37,348 nt of DNA from Rhodoferax sp. (GCF_025354435.1 NZ_JANXMU010000084.1:1-37348), one strand, 5' to 3'. Positions 25,251 to 32,623 are shown, counted from the first letter of the stretch. The notes: generated by a model from the sequence alone, not told the origin. Made by a program: numbers and translations.

Positions 25251-27782
25251 TTGAATTCCCCCTTTATCGCCCTGGGTTGGCGCACGTTGTGGCGCGATGT
25301 CCGCTCGGGCGAACTGCGCCTGCTCATCGTGGCCGTGACCCTGGCCGTGGCCGCGCTCAGCGCCGTGGGCTTTTTTGCCGACCGCCTGCAAGGTGGCCTG
25401 CAGCGCGATGCCCGCCAACTGCTGGGCGGCGACGCGGTGGTCTCCAGCGACAACCCCACGCCCGCTGCGTTCCTGGCGCAGGCCCAGACGCAGGGTCTGC
25501 AGGCCGTGGGCACGCTGACCCTGGCCACCATGGGCCGGGCGGACGACGCGCAGGGTGGGGCCAGCAAGCTGGTGGCGCTGAAAGCCGTGGTGCCCGGCTA
25601 CCCCCTGCGCGGCAGTTTGCGCATTTCCGAGCTGGCCGATGTCTCTGATGAAAATGCCGTCCACCCCACGCGCGAGATACCTGCGCCGGGCACGGCCTGG
25701 GTTGATCCATCGCTGCTGGAGTCGCTGGACCTGAAGATCGGCGACAGCCTGCTGCTGGGCGACAGCCGTTTGCGCATCACCCAGACCATCGTGACCGAGC
25801 CCGACCGGGGCGGGGGCTTCATGTCGTTTTCGCCCCGCGTGATGGTGAACCAGAGCGACATGGCCGCCACCGGCCTGGTCCAGCCCGCCAGCCGGGTGAA
25901 TTACCGCTTTGCCGTGGCCGGAACCGACCCCGCCGTGCAGCGCTATGTGCAGTGGGCGACCGAAGAGGTCAAAAAGCCCGACAGCCGCGGCGTGCGTATC
26001 GAATCCCTGGAAACCGGCCGCCCCGAGATGCGCCAAACCCTGGACCGGGCCAACAAGTTCCTGAACCTGGTGGCCCTGCTGTCGGCCCTGCTCAGCGCCG
26101 TGGCCGTGGCCCTGGCGGCGCGCGGCTTTGCGGCCAACCACCTGGACGACTGCGCCATGCTGCGCGTGCTGGGCCAGAGCCAGCGCACCATCGCTTTGAG
26201 CTACGCGCTGGAATTTGCGCTGGTCGGCATCTTCGCCAGCGCGCTGGGCGTGGCGATTGGCTATGGCGTGCACTACCTGTTCGTGCTGCTGCTGGCGGGC
26301 CTGGTCGATTCCAGCCTGCCCGCCGCCACCTGGTGGCCGGCGGCTTTGGGCATGGGCATGGGGCTGACGCTGCTGTTCGCTTTTGGCCTGCCGCCGGTGC
26401 TGCAACTGGCCTCCGTGCCGCCACTGCGGGTAATCCGTCGCGACGTAGGTGGCCTCAAGCCCACCTCCATCGGTGTGCTGGGCCTGGGCGTGCTGGGCTT
26501 TGCCGCGCTGCTGCTGGCGGCCAGCAGCGACATCACGCTGGGCCTGATTGCCGTGGGTGGTTTTGCCGCCGCCGTGCTGGTGTTTGCGGGCCTGGGCTGG
26601 GTGGCGGTGAAGCTGCTGCGCCGCAGCGTGAACGAGGCCACGGCCCCGCGCTGGCTGGTGCTGGCCACGCGCCAGGTATCGGCACGCCCGGCCTACGCCG
26701 TGGTGCAAATCAGCGCGCTGGCCGTGGGCCTGCTGGCGCTGATTTTGCTGGTGCTGCTGCGCACCGATTTGATCCAGAGCTGGCGCCAGGCCACGCCGCC
26801 GGACGCACCGAATCGCTTCGTCATCAACGTCATGCCCGACCAGGCCGCAGATTTCCGGCAGAACCTGGCCACGGCGGGCGTGCAAAACTACGACTGGTAC
26901 CCCATGTTCCGGGGCCGCCTGGTGGCCGTCAACGGCAAGGCGGTGGCCCCCGAGAACTATGTGGACGACCGCGCCAAGCGCCTGCTGGACCGCGAATTCA
27001 ACCTGTCTTACAGCGCCACCCGGCCCCCGCACAACCCGCTGGTGGCAGGCATCTGGACACCCGAAGAAAAAGGGGCCGTCAGCGTCGAGGAAGGCATTGC
27101 CAAATCTTTGAACCTGAAGATGGGCGACAGCCTGCGCTTCGACATCGGCGGCGTGCAGAGTGACGCCAAGATCACCTCGCTGCGCAAGGTGGACTGGGGT
27201 TCGATGCGGGCCAACTTCTTCGTGATCTACCCGGTGGGCCAGATGGCCGAGGTGCCGGTGACCTTTCTGGGCGCGTTCAAGGCCCCGCCCACCAAGGGCT
27301 TCGACAACCAGTTGGTGCGCCAGTTTCCCAACATCACTGCGGTGGACCTGAGCAGCACCCTGGGCCAGCTGCAGCGCGTGCTGGACCAGGTGATCCGGGC
27401 GGTGGAATTCTTGTTCGGCTTTACCCTGGCCGCCGGGCTGGTGGTGCTGTTTGCCGCCATCACCGCCACCCGCGAAGAGCGCGCCCGCGAATTCGCCATC
27501 ATGCGGGCCCTGGGCGCGCCGGGCAGCCTGCTGCGCCAGGTGCAGCGCGCCGAGCTGGCGGGCGTGGGCCTGCTGGCGGGCTTCTTGGCCAGCATCGTGG
27601 CCGTGGCCGTGGGCTGGGCGCTGACCCGTTTTGTGTTCGAGTTTGAGTGGCACGGCTCGCTGTGGGTGCCGCTGTTTGGTGCCATCGCCGGGGCGCTGCT
27701 AGCGTTGGCCGCAGGCTGGTGGGGCCTGCGTGACGTGTTGCGCCGCCCGGTGGTGGAGACGCTGCGGCGGGCGACGGCTTAA
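25251..27782 (+). CDS. FtsX-like ABC transporter permease (YbbP type)
   Basis: An 843-residue MacB/FtsX-type permease with two FtsX repeats: one N-terminal helix, a large periplasmic domain, three central helices, more hydrophobic segments, a second periplasmic domain, and three terminal helices. The closest familiar relative is E. coli YbbP, whose ATPase is YbbA. The start is TTG at 25251 with AGGAG 6 bases upstream, giving MNSPFIALGWRTLWRDVRSG. No ATP-binding partner is in the window, so it must be encoded elsewhere or the permease acts with a distant ATPase. Substrate unknown; relatives move lipoproteins, lipids or peptides. Confidence 0.88.
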   Translation: MNSPFIALGWRTLWRDVRSGELRLLIVAVTLAVAALSAVGFFADRLQGGLQRDARQLLGGDAVVSSDNPTPAAFLAQAQTQGLQAVGTLTLATMGRADDAQGGASKLVALKAVVPGYPLRGSLRISELADVSDENAVHPTREIPAPGTAWVDPSLLESLDLKIGDSLLLGDSRLRITQTIVTEPDRGGGFMSFSPRVMVNQSDMAATGLVQPASRVNYRFAVAGTDPAVQRYVQWATEEVKKPDSRGVRIESLETGRPEMRQTLDRANKFLNLVALLSALLSAVAVALAARGFAANHLDDCAMLRVLGQSQRTIALSYALEFALVGIFASALGVAIGYGVHYLFVLLLAGLVDSSLPAATWWPAALGMGMGLTLLFAFGLPPVLQLASVPPLRVIRRDVGGLKPTSIGVLGLGVLGFAALLLAASSDITLGLIAVGGFAAAVLVFAGLGWVAVKLLRRSVNEATAPRWLVLATRQVSARPAYAVVQISALAVGLLALILLVLLRTDLIQSWRQATPPDAPNRFVINVMPDQAADFRQNLATAGVQNYDWYPMFRGRLVAVNGKAVAPENYVDDRAKRLLDREFNLSYSATRPPHNPLVAGIWTPEEKGAVSVEEGIAKSLNLKMGDSLRFDIGGVQSDAKITSLRKVDWGSMRANFFVIYPVGQMAEVPVTFLGAFKAPPTKGFDNQLVRQFPNITAVDLSSTLGQLQRVLDQVIRAVEFLFGFTLAAGLVVLFAAITATREERAREFAIMRALGAPGSLLRQVQRAELAGVGLLAGFLASIVAVAVGWALTRFVFEFEWHGSLWVPLFGAIAGALLALAAGWWGLRDVLRRPVVETLRRATA

Positions 27783-27784
27783 TT

Positions 27785-27850
27785 TATCAATTTGATAGCT
27801 GCTAGCGTAGGTTGCATATACGCTAGAAGCACTTTTCATATAAATTTTTA
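27785..27850 (+). repeat. Dispersed stem-loop repeat, copy 4
   Basis: Begins at the FtsX-permease stop codon and fills the 83-bp gap to the convergent AI-2E gene. The core at 27802-27826 is CTAGCGTAGG, TTGCA, TATACGCTAG. It is preceded by TTTGATAGCTG and followed by AAGCACTTTTCATATAAAT. Confidence 0.85.
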
Positions 27851-27865
27851 CCTGGTGCCGCGCGG

Positions 27866-29047
27866 CTAGTTGCCGAGAAATTCCCCCACCGGTTTGAGGT
27901 CGTCAATGCGGTCGCACACCGCCTTGACGGCCACCATGATGGGCACGCCCAGCAGCAGGCCCCACAAACCCCAGAGCCAGCCCCAGGCCAACATGCCCAC
28001 AAACACCGCCACCGGGTTCATCTGGTTGGCGCGGCTGGTGAGCCAGGGGGTCAGCAAGAAGCCGACGATGGCGTGGATCACCAGGGAGCCACCACTCACC
28101 AGCAGCACCATGTCCAGCGAGCCAAACTGCAAAAACGCCACCAGCGCGGACCCCGCCGCCACCACCACGCTGCCCAGGTAGGGCACAAGGTTCAGCACGC
28201 CCGCGGCCACGCCCCACACCGCGGCGTGCTCCAGGCCCATGGCCATGAAGTACAAGCCCGTCACCCCACCCACCAGGGCACTGGTGAACAACTGCAGCAG
28301 CATGTAGCGCTGGATCTGGTCGTTGATCTGGTTCAGCGCCTGCAAGGTGATCTTTTTGCGGCTGAGCGTGGGGCCGGTCAGTTTCACCAGCTTGCGCCGA
28401 AAGCTATCGCCCGAGGCCATCAGGAAAAAGGTGATCAGCGACACGGTGCCCAGCTGCCCCAGCATGCCCACAATGCCCATGCTGCCGTCCCACACGTAGT
28501 TGCGGATGTCAAACCGCGGCTTGACAATCTGCACGCGCTGTACGCCCGGGCCGGTGGGTACGGCGCGGCCTGCTTCCTCGGCCGCCTGCTCCAGGTGCGA
28601 GGCCGCTTGCTGCACGGTGGTCAGCGTGTTGCGCGGTGCACCGGGCAGCGCGCGCAGGGCGCTGCGCAGCTTTTGCGTCGCGGCGGGCAACTGCTCGACC
28701 AGTTTGCTGGCATCGTCGCTGAGCGAATACACCACGGCACCCACCCCGCCCAGGAGGCCCAGCAACAGCACCGCCGCGCTCAGTGCCCGTGGCACCCGGC
28801 GCGCATGGAACCAGTCCACCACCGGGGACAGGGCGTAGCTGGACAAAATGCCCACCAGGATCGGGATAAACACCGCCGCCGCCCAGTGCAAGGTGTAGAT
28901 GCTGGCCAGCAGGGCCAAAAGCCCCAGCGAAAAGCTGCGCACATCCACCGGCATATGCAGCACCACGCGGCGTGAGCGGTCCGGTGCCACCGACGGGTCT
29001 GTTTCTGGAGCGTCTTGCCCAGGGGGCAGGGTGTTGGGTTGCGTCAT
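27866..29047 (-). CDS. AI-2E family transporter
   Basis: A 393-residue membrane protein of the AI-2 exporter superfamily (PerM/TqsA/YdiK type), with about eight helices and a cytoplasmic insertion at about residues 110-190. The family stretch LVPYLGSVVVAAGSALVAFL is present, as is the terminal GLLLGVPIMVAVKAVCDRID. The start at 29047 has AAGGAA upstream; the in-frame extension to 29158 is unlikely. Members export autoinducer-2 or act as sodium/proton antiporters, and the sequence does not decide which. It has a convergent neighbour (FtsX permease) on one side and repeat copy 5 in its upstream region. Confidence 0.9.
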   Translation of the reverse strand: MTQPNTLPPGQDAPETDPSVAPDRSRRVVLHMPVDVRSFSLGLLALLASIYTLHWAAAVFIPILVGILSSYALSPVVDWFHARRVPRALSAAVLLLGLLGGVGAVVYSLSDDASKLVEQLPAATQKLRSALRALPGAPRNTLTTVQQAASHLEQAAEEAGRAVPTGPGVQRVQIVKPRFDIRNYVWDGSMGIVGMLGQLGTVSLITFFLMASGDSFRRKLVKLTGPTLSRKKITLQALNQINDQIQRYMLLQLFTSALVGGVTGLYFMAMGLEHAAVWGVAAGVLNLVPYLGSVVVAAGSALVAFLQFGSLDMVLLVSGGSLVIHAIVGFLLTPWLTSRANQMNPVAVFVGMLAWGWLWGLWGLLLGVPIMVAVKAVCDRIDDLKPVGEFLGN

Positions 29048-29167
29048 TGCCGATTCCTTGGGTTCGGATGTGAGGTTGCCGTGTGGCCACTGGGTGCGGG
29101 GCATGGTAAGGCACGCTACCCCATGCTTGCCGCCTTGCAGTGTTGGCAGCGCCTGCAAAAAAACGGG

Positions 29168-29233
29168 TTTGCTATATTTTAAGTAGCTGCTTGTGATGGT
29201 GCACTATGCGCAAGAGGCTGATTTTTTATAAAG
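29168..29233 (+). repeat. Dispersed stem-loop repeat, copy 5, with compensated stem
   Basis: Starts TTTGCTATATTTTAAGTAGCTG. The core at 29190-29214 begins CTTGTG and ends CGCAAG. The usual stem ends CTAGCG and CGCTAG have both changed, yet they still pair. The tail AGGCTGATTTTTTATAAAG carries the nadR stop codon on the minus strand (29226-29228). Confidence 0.8.
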
Positions 29234-30338
29234 GTTTGGTAAACCGCCAGGTCTGGGCCACGCAAGCATCCACCCGCTCCAGCGCCTGGCGGCAGCGCTC
29301 GGCGGGGGAGCCGGTGATTTCCACCCAGGGCACGGTTTGCGCGCCCAGTAGTTCGCGAAAGCGCCCGGTCATCCAGCCGCGCAGGTGGGCACCGTCGCGC
29401 AGGCCGTCGTCTTCAAAATCCACGCCCGCGTCGCTGGTTAGCAGGTACAGGCTGCGCGGCGGCATGGCAGCGGCGATGGCGGCCACACCGGCACTTGGGC
29501 CGCCCAGGTAGCGCTCGTGCCACAGGCGGGTGGCGAAGGCATCGGTGTCGCACACCAGCACCGGGCTGCCGTGCCGCGCGGCCTGGTCTTCCCGGCGGCA
29601 TTGTTCAGCGGCCACGGCGCTGAAGTTGCTGGACTGCCAGGCGATATCGGCCACGCCTGCCACCGGGTTGTGGGCACGGGCCAGGGCCAGCAGGTTGTGG
29701 CTGTATTCGCGCCCGTACTCTGCGACCCAGGCGGTGCGCGCCCACACGCCGCCGCGCTGGCGTAAGGCCGTGGCCAGGTCGTGCGACAAAGTGGTGGTGC
29801 CGGTGGATTCCGCCCCCAGCACCACCACGCGCAGCGCCAGCCCGGCCTGTACCGCGGGCGGCAGCATCTGCCACTGCGCCACCGGGTCGGCCCGCACGGC
29901 GGTGCCGGAGGTAGGGTAGAGGCTGCGGCTCTGGTCCAGGCAGACGTGGGCGCTGCCAAACTGGCGTGCCAGCTCCTGGCCGTAGGGCTCGGAGGTAAAC
30001 ACCGCATCCACGGTGGGGGTGGTGCCGAACAGCTGGTCGGCCTCTTGCACCGCCTGGCGCATCACCGCCACGTGGGCGGCCCAGATGGCGGGGCTGGTGT
30101 AGTCGATCGGCACGTCGTCCAGCGCGCCGACGATGCGCACGTGTGGCGCATCGGCAAAGGTCTCGCGCAGCCAGGCCACGCGCTGGGCAATGCCGATCGA
30201 CTCCACGCTGGAGCCCAGCACCCCCACCGTCACCTGCTGGCAATGCGCGGCCGCCGTGCGGATGAGGTAGACGTGCCCCAGGTGCGGCGGGTAGAACTTG
30301 CCGATCACCAGGCCGTGCCGGTAGTCGACCCGGCTCAT
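29226..30338 (-). CDS. nadR: NadR-type NMN adenylyltransferase / ribosylnicotinamide kinase
   Basis: A 370-residue bifunctional NAD-salvage enzyme. The N-terminal nucleotidyltransferase domain (about 1-165) has GKFYPPHLGH at 13-22, which makes NAD from NMN and ATP. The C-terminal P-loop domain (about 168-370) is the nicotinamide riboside kinase, which makes NMN. Its Walker A reads GAESTGTTT (175-183), with Thr181 in place of the usual lysine. The N-terminal repressor HTH of enterobacterial NadR is absent, so regulation falls to NrtR. It overlaps pnuC by 4 bp and its stop lies in repeat copy 5. Confidence 0.93.
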   Translation of the reverse strand: MSRVDYRHGLVIGKFYPPHLGHVYLIRTAAAHCQQVTVGVLGSSVESIGIAQRVAWLRETFADAPHVRIVGALDDVPIDYTSPAIWAAHVAVMRQAVQEADQLFGTTPTVDAVFTSEPYGQELARQFGSAHVCLDQSRSLYPTSGTAVRADPVAQWQMLPPAVQAGLALRVVVLGAESTGTTTLSHDLATALRQRGGVWARTAWVAEYGREYSHNLLALARAHNPVAGVADIAWQSSNFSAVAAEQCRREDQAARHGSPVLVCDTDAFATRLWHERYLGGPSAGVAAIAAAMPPRSLYLLTSDAGVDFEDDGLRDGAHLRGWMTGRFRELLGAQTVPWVEITGSPAERCRQALERVDACVAQTWRFTKPL

Positions 30339-30964
30339 GCGGTGGCTCCCAGCACCCGGCGGGGGGCGGGCGTGCGCCAGTTCCACCAGCCGCGCAGGCA
30401 GATCAGCAAGAACACCAGGGACAGGCCCGCAATCAGCGGCAAGCCGCGGCTCCAGTACAGCGGAATTGACACCAGGTCCACCGCAATCCACCAGGCCCAG
30501 CTGGAGGTTTGCCGCCGGTTCAGCTGCCACTGGGCGCACAGGCTCAAGGCGGTAAGCAGCGCATCCACCGGCGGGGCGGCACCCTTGAGCCACAGCAAAA
30601 CTTGCCACAGCAGCAGCGTGGTGACTGCCGCCACCGCCAGCAGCGCCACCTGTTCGCGCAGGCTGGTGGGCGCAAAGGCCGCCTTGTCCTGAACATGCTG
30701 TGGGCGCAGCCACTGCACCCAGCCCTGGGCCGACAGCGCAATGAACACGATCTGCAAAGCCGAGTCGGCAAACAGCCGTTGCTGCAAGAACACCAGGCCC
30801 AGCGCCGCACTGCTCAGGATGCCTGCGGGGAAGTTCCTGATATGCGCCCGCGCCGTCAGCCACACGCACAGCACGCCGGTGGCAAAGCCCAGCATGTCGC
30901 CCACCGACATGGGCATGTTGGCAAGGCTTACAACCGGTTGGGTGAGGAGGGTGAGGAGGTCCAT
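30335..30964 (-). CDS. pnuC: Nicotinamide riboside transporter PnuC
   Basis: A 209-residue membrane protein with about seven hydrophobic segments matching PnuC, the facilitator for nicotinamide riboside. Conserved stretches include FFLQQRLFADSALQ-like core residues (VFLQQRLFADSALQIVFIAL) and the tryptophan-rich SSWAWWIAVDLVSIPLY. The substrate is trapped inside by the NadR kinase, encoded by the overlapping downstream gene. The start at 30964 (MDLLTLLTQPVVSLANMPMS) leaves a 25-base leader after the first NrtR site. Confidence 0.93.
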   Translation of the reverse strand: MDLLTLLTQPVVSLANMPMSVGDMLGFATGVLCVWLTARAHIRNFPAGILSSAALGLVFLQQRLFADSALQIVFIALSAQGWVQWLRPQHVQDKAAFAPTSLREQVALLAVAAVTTLLLWQVLLWLKGAAPPVDALLTALSLCAQWQLNRRQTSSWAWWIAVDLVSIPLYWSRGLPLIAGLSLVFLLICLRGWWNWRTPAPRRVLGATA

Positions 30965-30988
30965 GGCAGTCAGTTTAAAAAATAGTAA

Positions 30989-31003
30989 GTTGCACTGTAC
31001 AAC
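30989..31003. promoter_or_regulatory. NrtR operator, site 1 (pnuC side)
   Basis: GTTGCACTGTACAAC is a near-palindrome (GTTG/CAAC ends, inner AC and GT). It is the inverted counterpart of the second site, with 14 of 15 bases the same after reversal. The centre-to-centre distance is 22 bp, two helical turns. It sits between pnuC-nadR and the divergent nrtR, where NrtR is known to act in other bacteria. Confidence 0.7.
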
Positions 31004-31010
31004 AAACTGG

Positions 31011-31025
31011 GTTGTATAGTGCAAC
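31011..31025. promoter_or_regulatory. NrtR operator, site 2 (nrtR side)
   Basis: GTTGTATAGTGCAAC, the second palindromic site, overlaps TATAGT (31015-31020), a likely -10 element on the plus strand. TTGCAC at 30990-30995 is a possible -35. Occupation would block transcription of nrtR, giving autoregulation as well as control of pnuC-nadR. Binding is inference from family knowledge and symmetry. Confidence 0.7.
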
Positions 31026-31049
31026 TAAATGTCTGGAGCGCTACACACC

Positions 31050-31817
31050 ATGCCGAAAATGCCCACCGCCGCACCCGCTGCCACCGACTTCCCCCGGCCC
31101 CTGGTCACCGTGGACGTGGTGATTTTCACGCTGCTGCACGATAGCCTGCAGGTGCTGCTGGTGCGCCGCCCGGACGCGGCGGACGAGCCGTTTGCCCAGC
31201 AGTGGGCGCTGCCGGGCGGCTTTGTGGATGTGCAGCACGATGCCACGCTGCTGGACTGCGCGCTGCGCAAGCTGCGGGACAAAACCGGCATCGCCACGCC
31301 CTACCTGGAGCAATTGGGCAGCTGGGGCAGTGCCACCCGCGACCCCCGGGGTTGGTCGGCCACGCATTGTTTTTATGCGCTGATTCCGGCGGCGGCGGTG
31401 CGGCTGGAAACCGGTGCAAGCGCAAACGCAGGTGCTGGCGCGGCGCAGTGGTGGGATGTGGATGCGACGTTAAACACCGCTTTGGCGTTTGACCACCACA
31501 CGCTGCTGGCGGCGGCCCTGGCCCGGCTGCGCAGCAAAGTGGAATACACCTCCTTGCCCGCGTTTTTGCTGGACGAGCCATTTACCTTGCCTGCACTACA
31601 GCGCACGTTTGAGGTGGTGCTGGCGCGGCCCATCGACAAAAGCGCGTTTCGCAAACGCATGCTGGACGGCCAGTTCATGCAAGAGGCAGGCGTGCTGCCC
31701 GGCGCACAAGGGCGGCCTGCAGTGGCCTACCGCCTGCGCGACCGCAGCCAGGCTACGCTGTTCCCCCGGCCTTTTGCCGCCCACGGGGCGGACCCGGCCA
31801 CGGGCCCGGGCGCATAA
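31050..31817 (+). CDS. nrtR: NrtR, Nudix-type repressor of NAD metabolism
   Basis: A 255-residue transcription factor with an N-terminal Nudix fold (about 15-150) and a C-terminal winged helix (about 155-240). NrtR proteins bind ADP-ribose or NAD-related nucleotides and leave DNA. The Nudix box here reads GGFVDVQHDATLLDCALRKL then RDKTG. The REL and EE catalytic residues are RKL and DK, so hydrolysis is probably lost. The start at 31050 has GGAG at 31035-31038; ATG 31029 would place the ribosome site in the operator. Neighbours pnuC and nadR fit its known regulon. Confidence 0.9.
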   Translation: MPKMPTAAPAATDFPRPLVTVDVVIFTLLHDSLQVLLVRRPDAADEPFAQQWALPGGFVDVQHDATLLDCALRKLRDKTGIATPYLEQLGSWGSATRDPRGWSATHCFYALIPAAAVRLETGASANAGAGAAQWWDVDATLNTALAFDHHTLLAAALARLRSKVEYTSLPAFLLDEPFTLPALQRTFEVVLARPIDKSAFRKRMLDGQFMQEAGVLPGAQGRPAVAYRLRDRSQATLFPRPFAAHGADPATGPGA

Positions 31818-31821
31818 AAAT

Positions 31822-31989
31822 TCAGCCCGCGTGCCAATGCGCCAGGCGGGACAACAAAATCACCAAGCCCGCGCTGTTGACCAACATGCCCGCGGTCGTT
31901 TTAAAGGGGCGCAGGCTGAGGACTCTGGCGGTTTTCCATCCGGCGGCTTCGCCTTGTGGTGCTGTGCTCAAGGTGCTGGGTTGGCGCAT
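31822..31989 (-). CDS. Possible 55-residue small protein with promoter and Shine-Dalgarno
   Basis: An ATG at 31987-31989 begins a 55-residue frame, MRQPSTLSTAPQGEAAGWKT, then a basic stretch (RVLSLRPFKTT) and a hydrophobic stretch (GMLVNSAGLVILLSRLA). It has AGGAAG 5 bases upstream. It also has a well-spaced promoter (see separate entry). I do not recognise the protein. It could be a small membrane-associated peptide. It occupies the otherwise empty gap between convergent nrtR and the upstream region of the globin gene. The remainder of the 400-bp gap is AT-rich and holds repeat copy 6. Confidence 0.4.
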   Translation of the reverse strand: MRQPSTLSTAPQGEAAGWKTARVLSLRPFKTTAGMLVNSAGLVILLSRLAHWHAG

Positions 31990-32030
31990 GGTGTCTTCCT
32001 TTCGGTGGGCTGGAGGGAAGACTGGATGGT

Positions 32031-32059
32031 ATTTAAAACTGTTAAATATGTATAGTCAA
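32031..32059 (-). promoter_or_regulatory. Candidate sigma-70 promoter for the 55-residue gene
   Basis: On the minus strand TTGACT (32054-32059) and TTAAAT (32031-32036) are separated by exactly 17 bases. Transcription would begin near 32024, leaving a leader of about 35 bases with AGGAAG in it. The surrounding 32030-32100 stretch is markedly AT-rich against a GC-rich background. Confidence 0.45.
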
Positions 32060-32111
32060 TCGAATAAATATAAGTAATAGCTTTTATTAAAGTATCTGGT
32101 GAATCGTACAC

Positions 32112-32129
32112 TGCAGGTCCGTGCAGGTC
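32112..32129. repeat. Short direct repeat TGCAGGTC
   Basis: TGCAGGTC at 32112-32119 and again at 32122-32129, one helical turn apart, in the intergenic region upstream of the globin gene. It could be a tandem half-site for a regulator. No factor can be named. Confidence 0.3.
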
Positions 32130-32141
32130 TCTTGGCTTAAA

Positions 32142-32208
32142 TGCTCTGTTTTTAATAGCTACTTGCGTAGGTTGTATATGCGCTAGAGCCGTATTTTTTA
32201 TAAATTTT
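32142..32208 (+). repeat. Dispersed stem-loop repeat, copy 6
   Basis: TGCTCTGTTTTTAATAGCTA, then the core 32162-32186 (CTTGCGTAGG to TATGCGCTAG), then AGCCGTATTTTTTATAAATT. It ends about 10 bases before the globin ATG, so the globin leader consists almost wholly of repeat sequence and shows no Shine-Dalgarno. Confidence 0.85.
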
Positions 32209-32218
32209 GATACCCACT

Positions 32219-32623
32219 ATGCAGATCGAAGAGAAAGCCCCCGCAGCCACCCCGTTTGAATGGATCGGTGGCGAAGCCCCGGTGCGGGCGCTGGTGGACC
32301 GGTTTTACGACCTGATGGACCTGGAGCCGGGCTATGACGCGCTGCGCGCTGCCCATGGCCCGGAGCTGGAGAATGCCCGCCAGCGGCTGTTTTGGTTCTT
32401 GTGTGGCTGGCTGGGCGGGCCGCAGTACTACACCGAGCAGTTTGGCCACCCGCGCCTGCGCGCCCGGCACATGCCGTTCAAGATCGGCATCCTGGAGCGC
32501 GACCAGTGGCTGGCCTGCATGGACCAGGCGATGGGCGAGACGGGCGTGGATGCCACCCTGCGCGCCCGGCTGCGCGACAGCTTTTTCCAGACCGCCGACT
32601 GGATGCGTAACCAAGGCGTGTGA
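32219..32623 (+). CDS. Group II truncated haemoglobin
   Basis: A 134-residue 2/2 haemoglobin of the group II (trHbO) type that binds haem in the cytoplasm. The B10 tyrosine is Tyr30 in RFYDLM. The proximal histidine is His84 in RARHMPFKIG, and the G8 tryptophan typical of group II is Trp97 in ERDQWLACM. Roles in other bacteria include oxygen handling and nitric oxide or peroxide defence. A TTG at 32207 is an alternative start, but it lies in the repeat. The stop overlaps the rhomboid start (TGATG), so translation is probably coupled. Confidence 0.93.
   Translation: MQIEEKAPAATPFEWIGGEAPVRALVDRFYDLMDLEPGYDALRAAHGPELENARQRLFWFLCGWLGGPQYYTEQFGHPRLRARHMPFKIGILERDQWLACMDQAMGETGVDATLRARLRDSFFQTADWMRNQGV

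Noticed and set aside
25014-27653. An 879-codon open frame on the minus strand opposite the FtsX permease
   Set aside because: Long antisense frames are expected in GC-rich genes. Its product is His/Gln/Arg-rich with no known domain, while the plus-strand frame has clear FtsX features.
28900-29225. A tRNA or small RNA gene around the AI-2E and nadR gap
   Set aside because: No cloverleaf or tRNA-type T-arm was found. The only structure is repeat copy 5.
1145-32208. The repeats as a CRISPR array
   Set aside because: Copies are thousands of bases apart, not regularly spaced, degenerate, and without cas genes.
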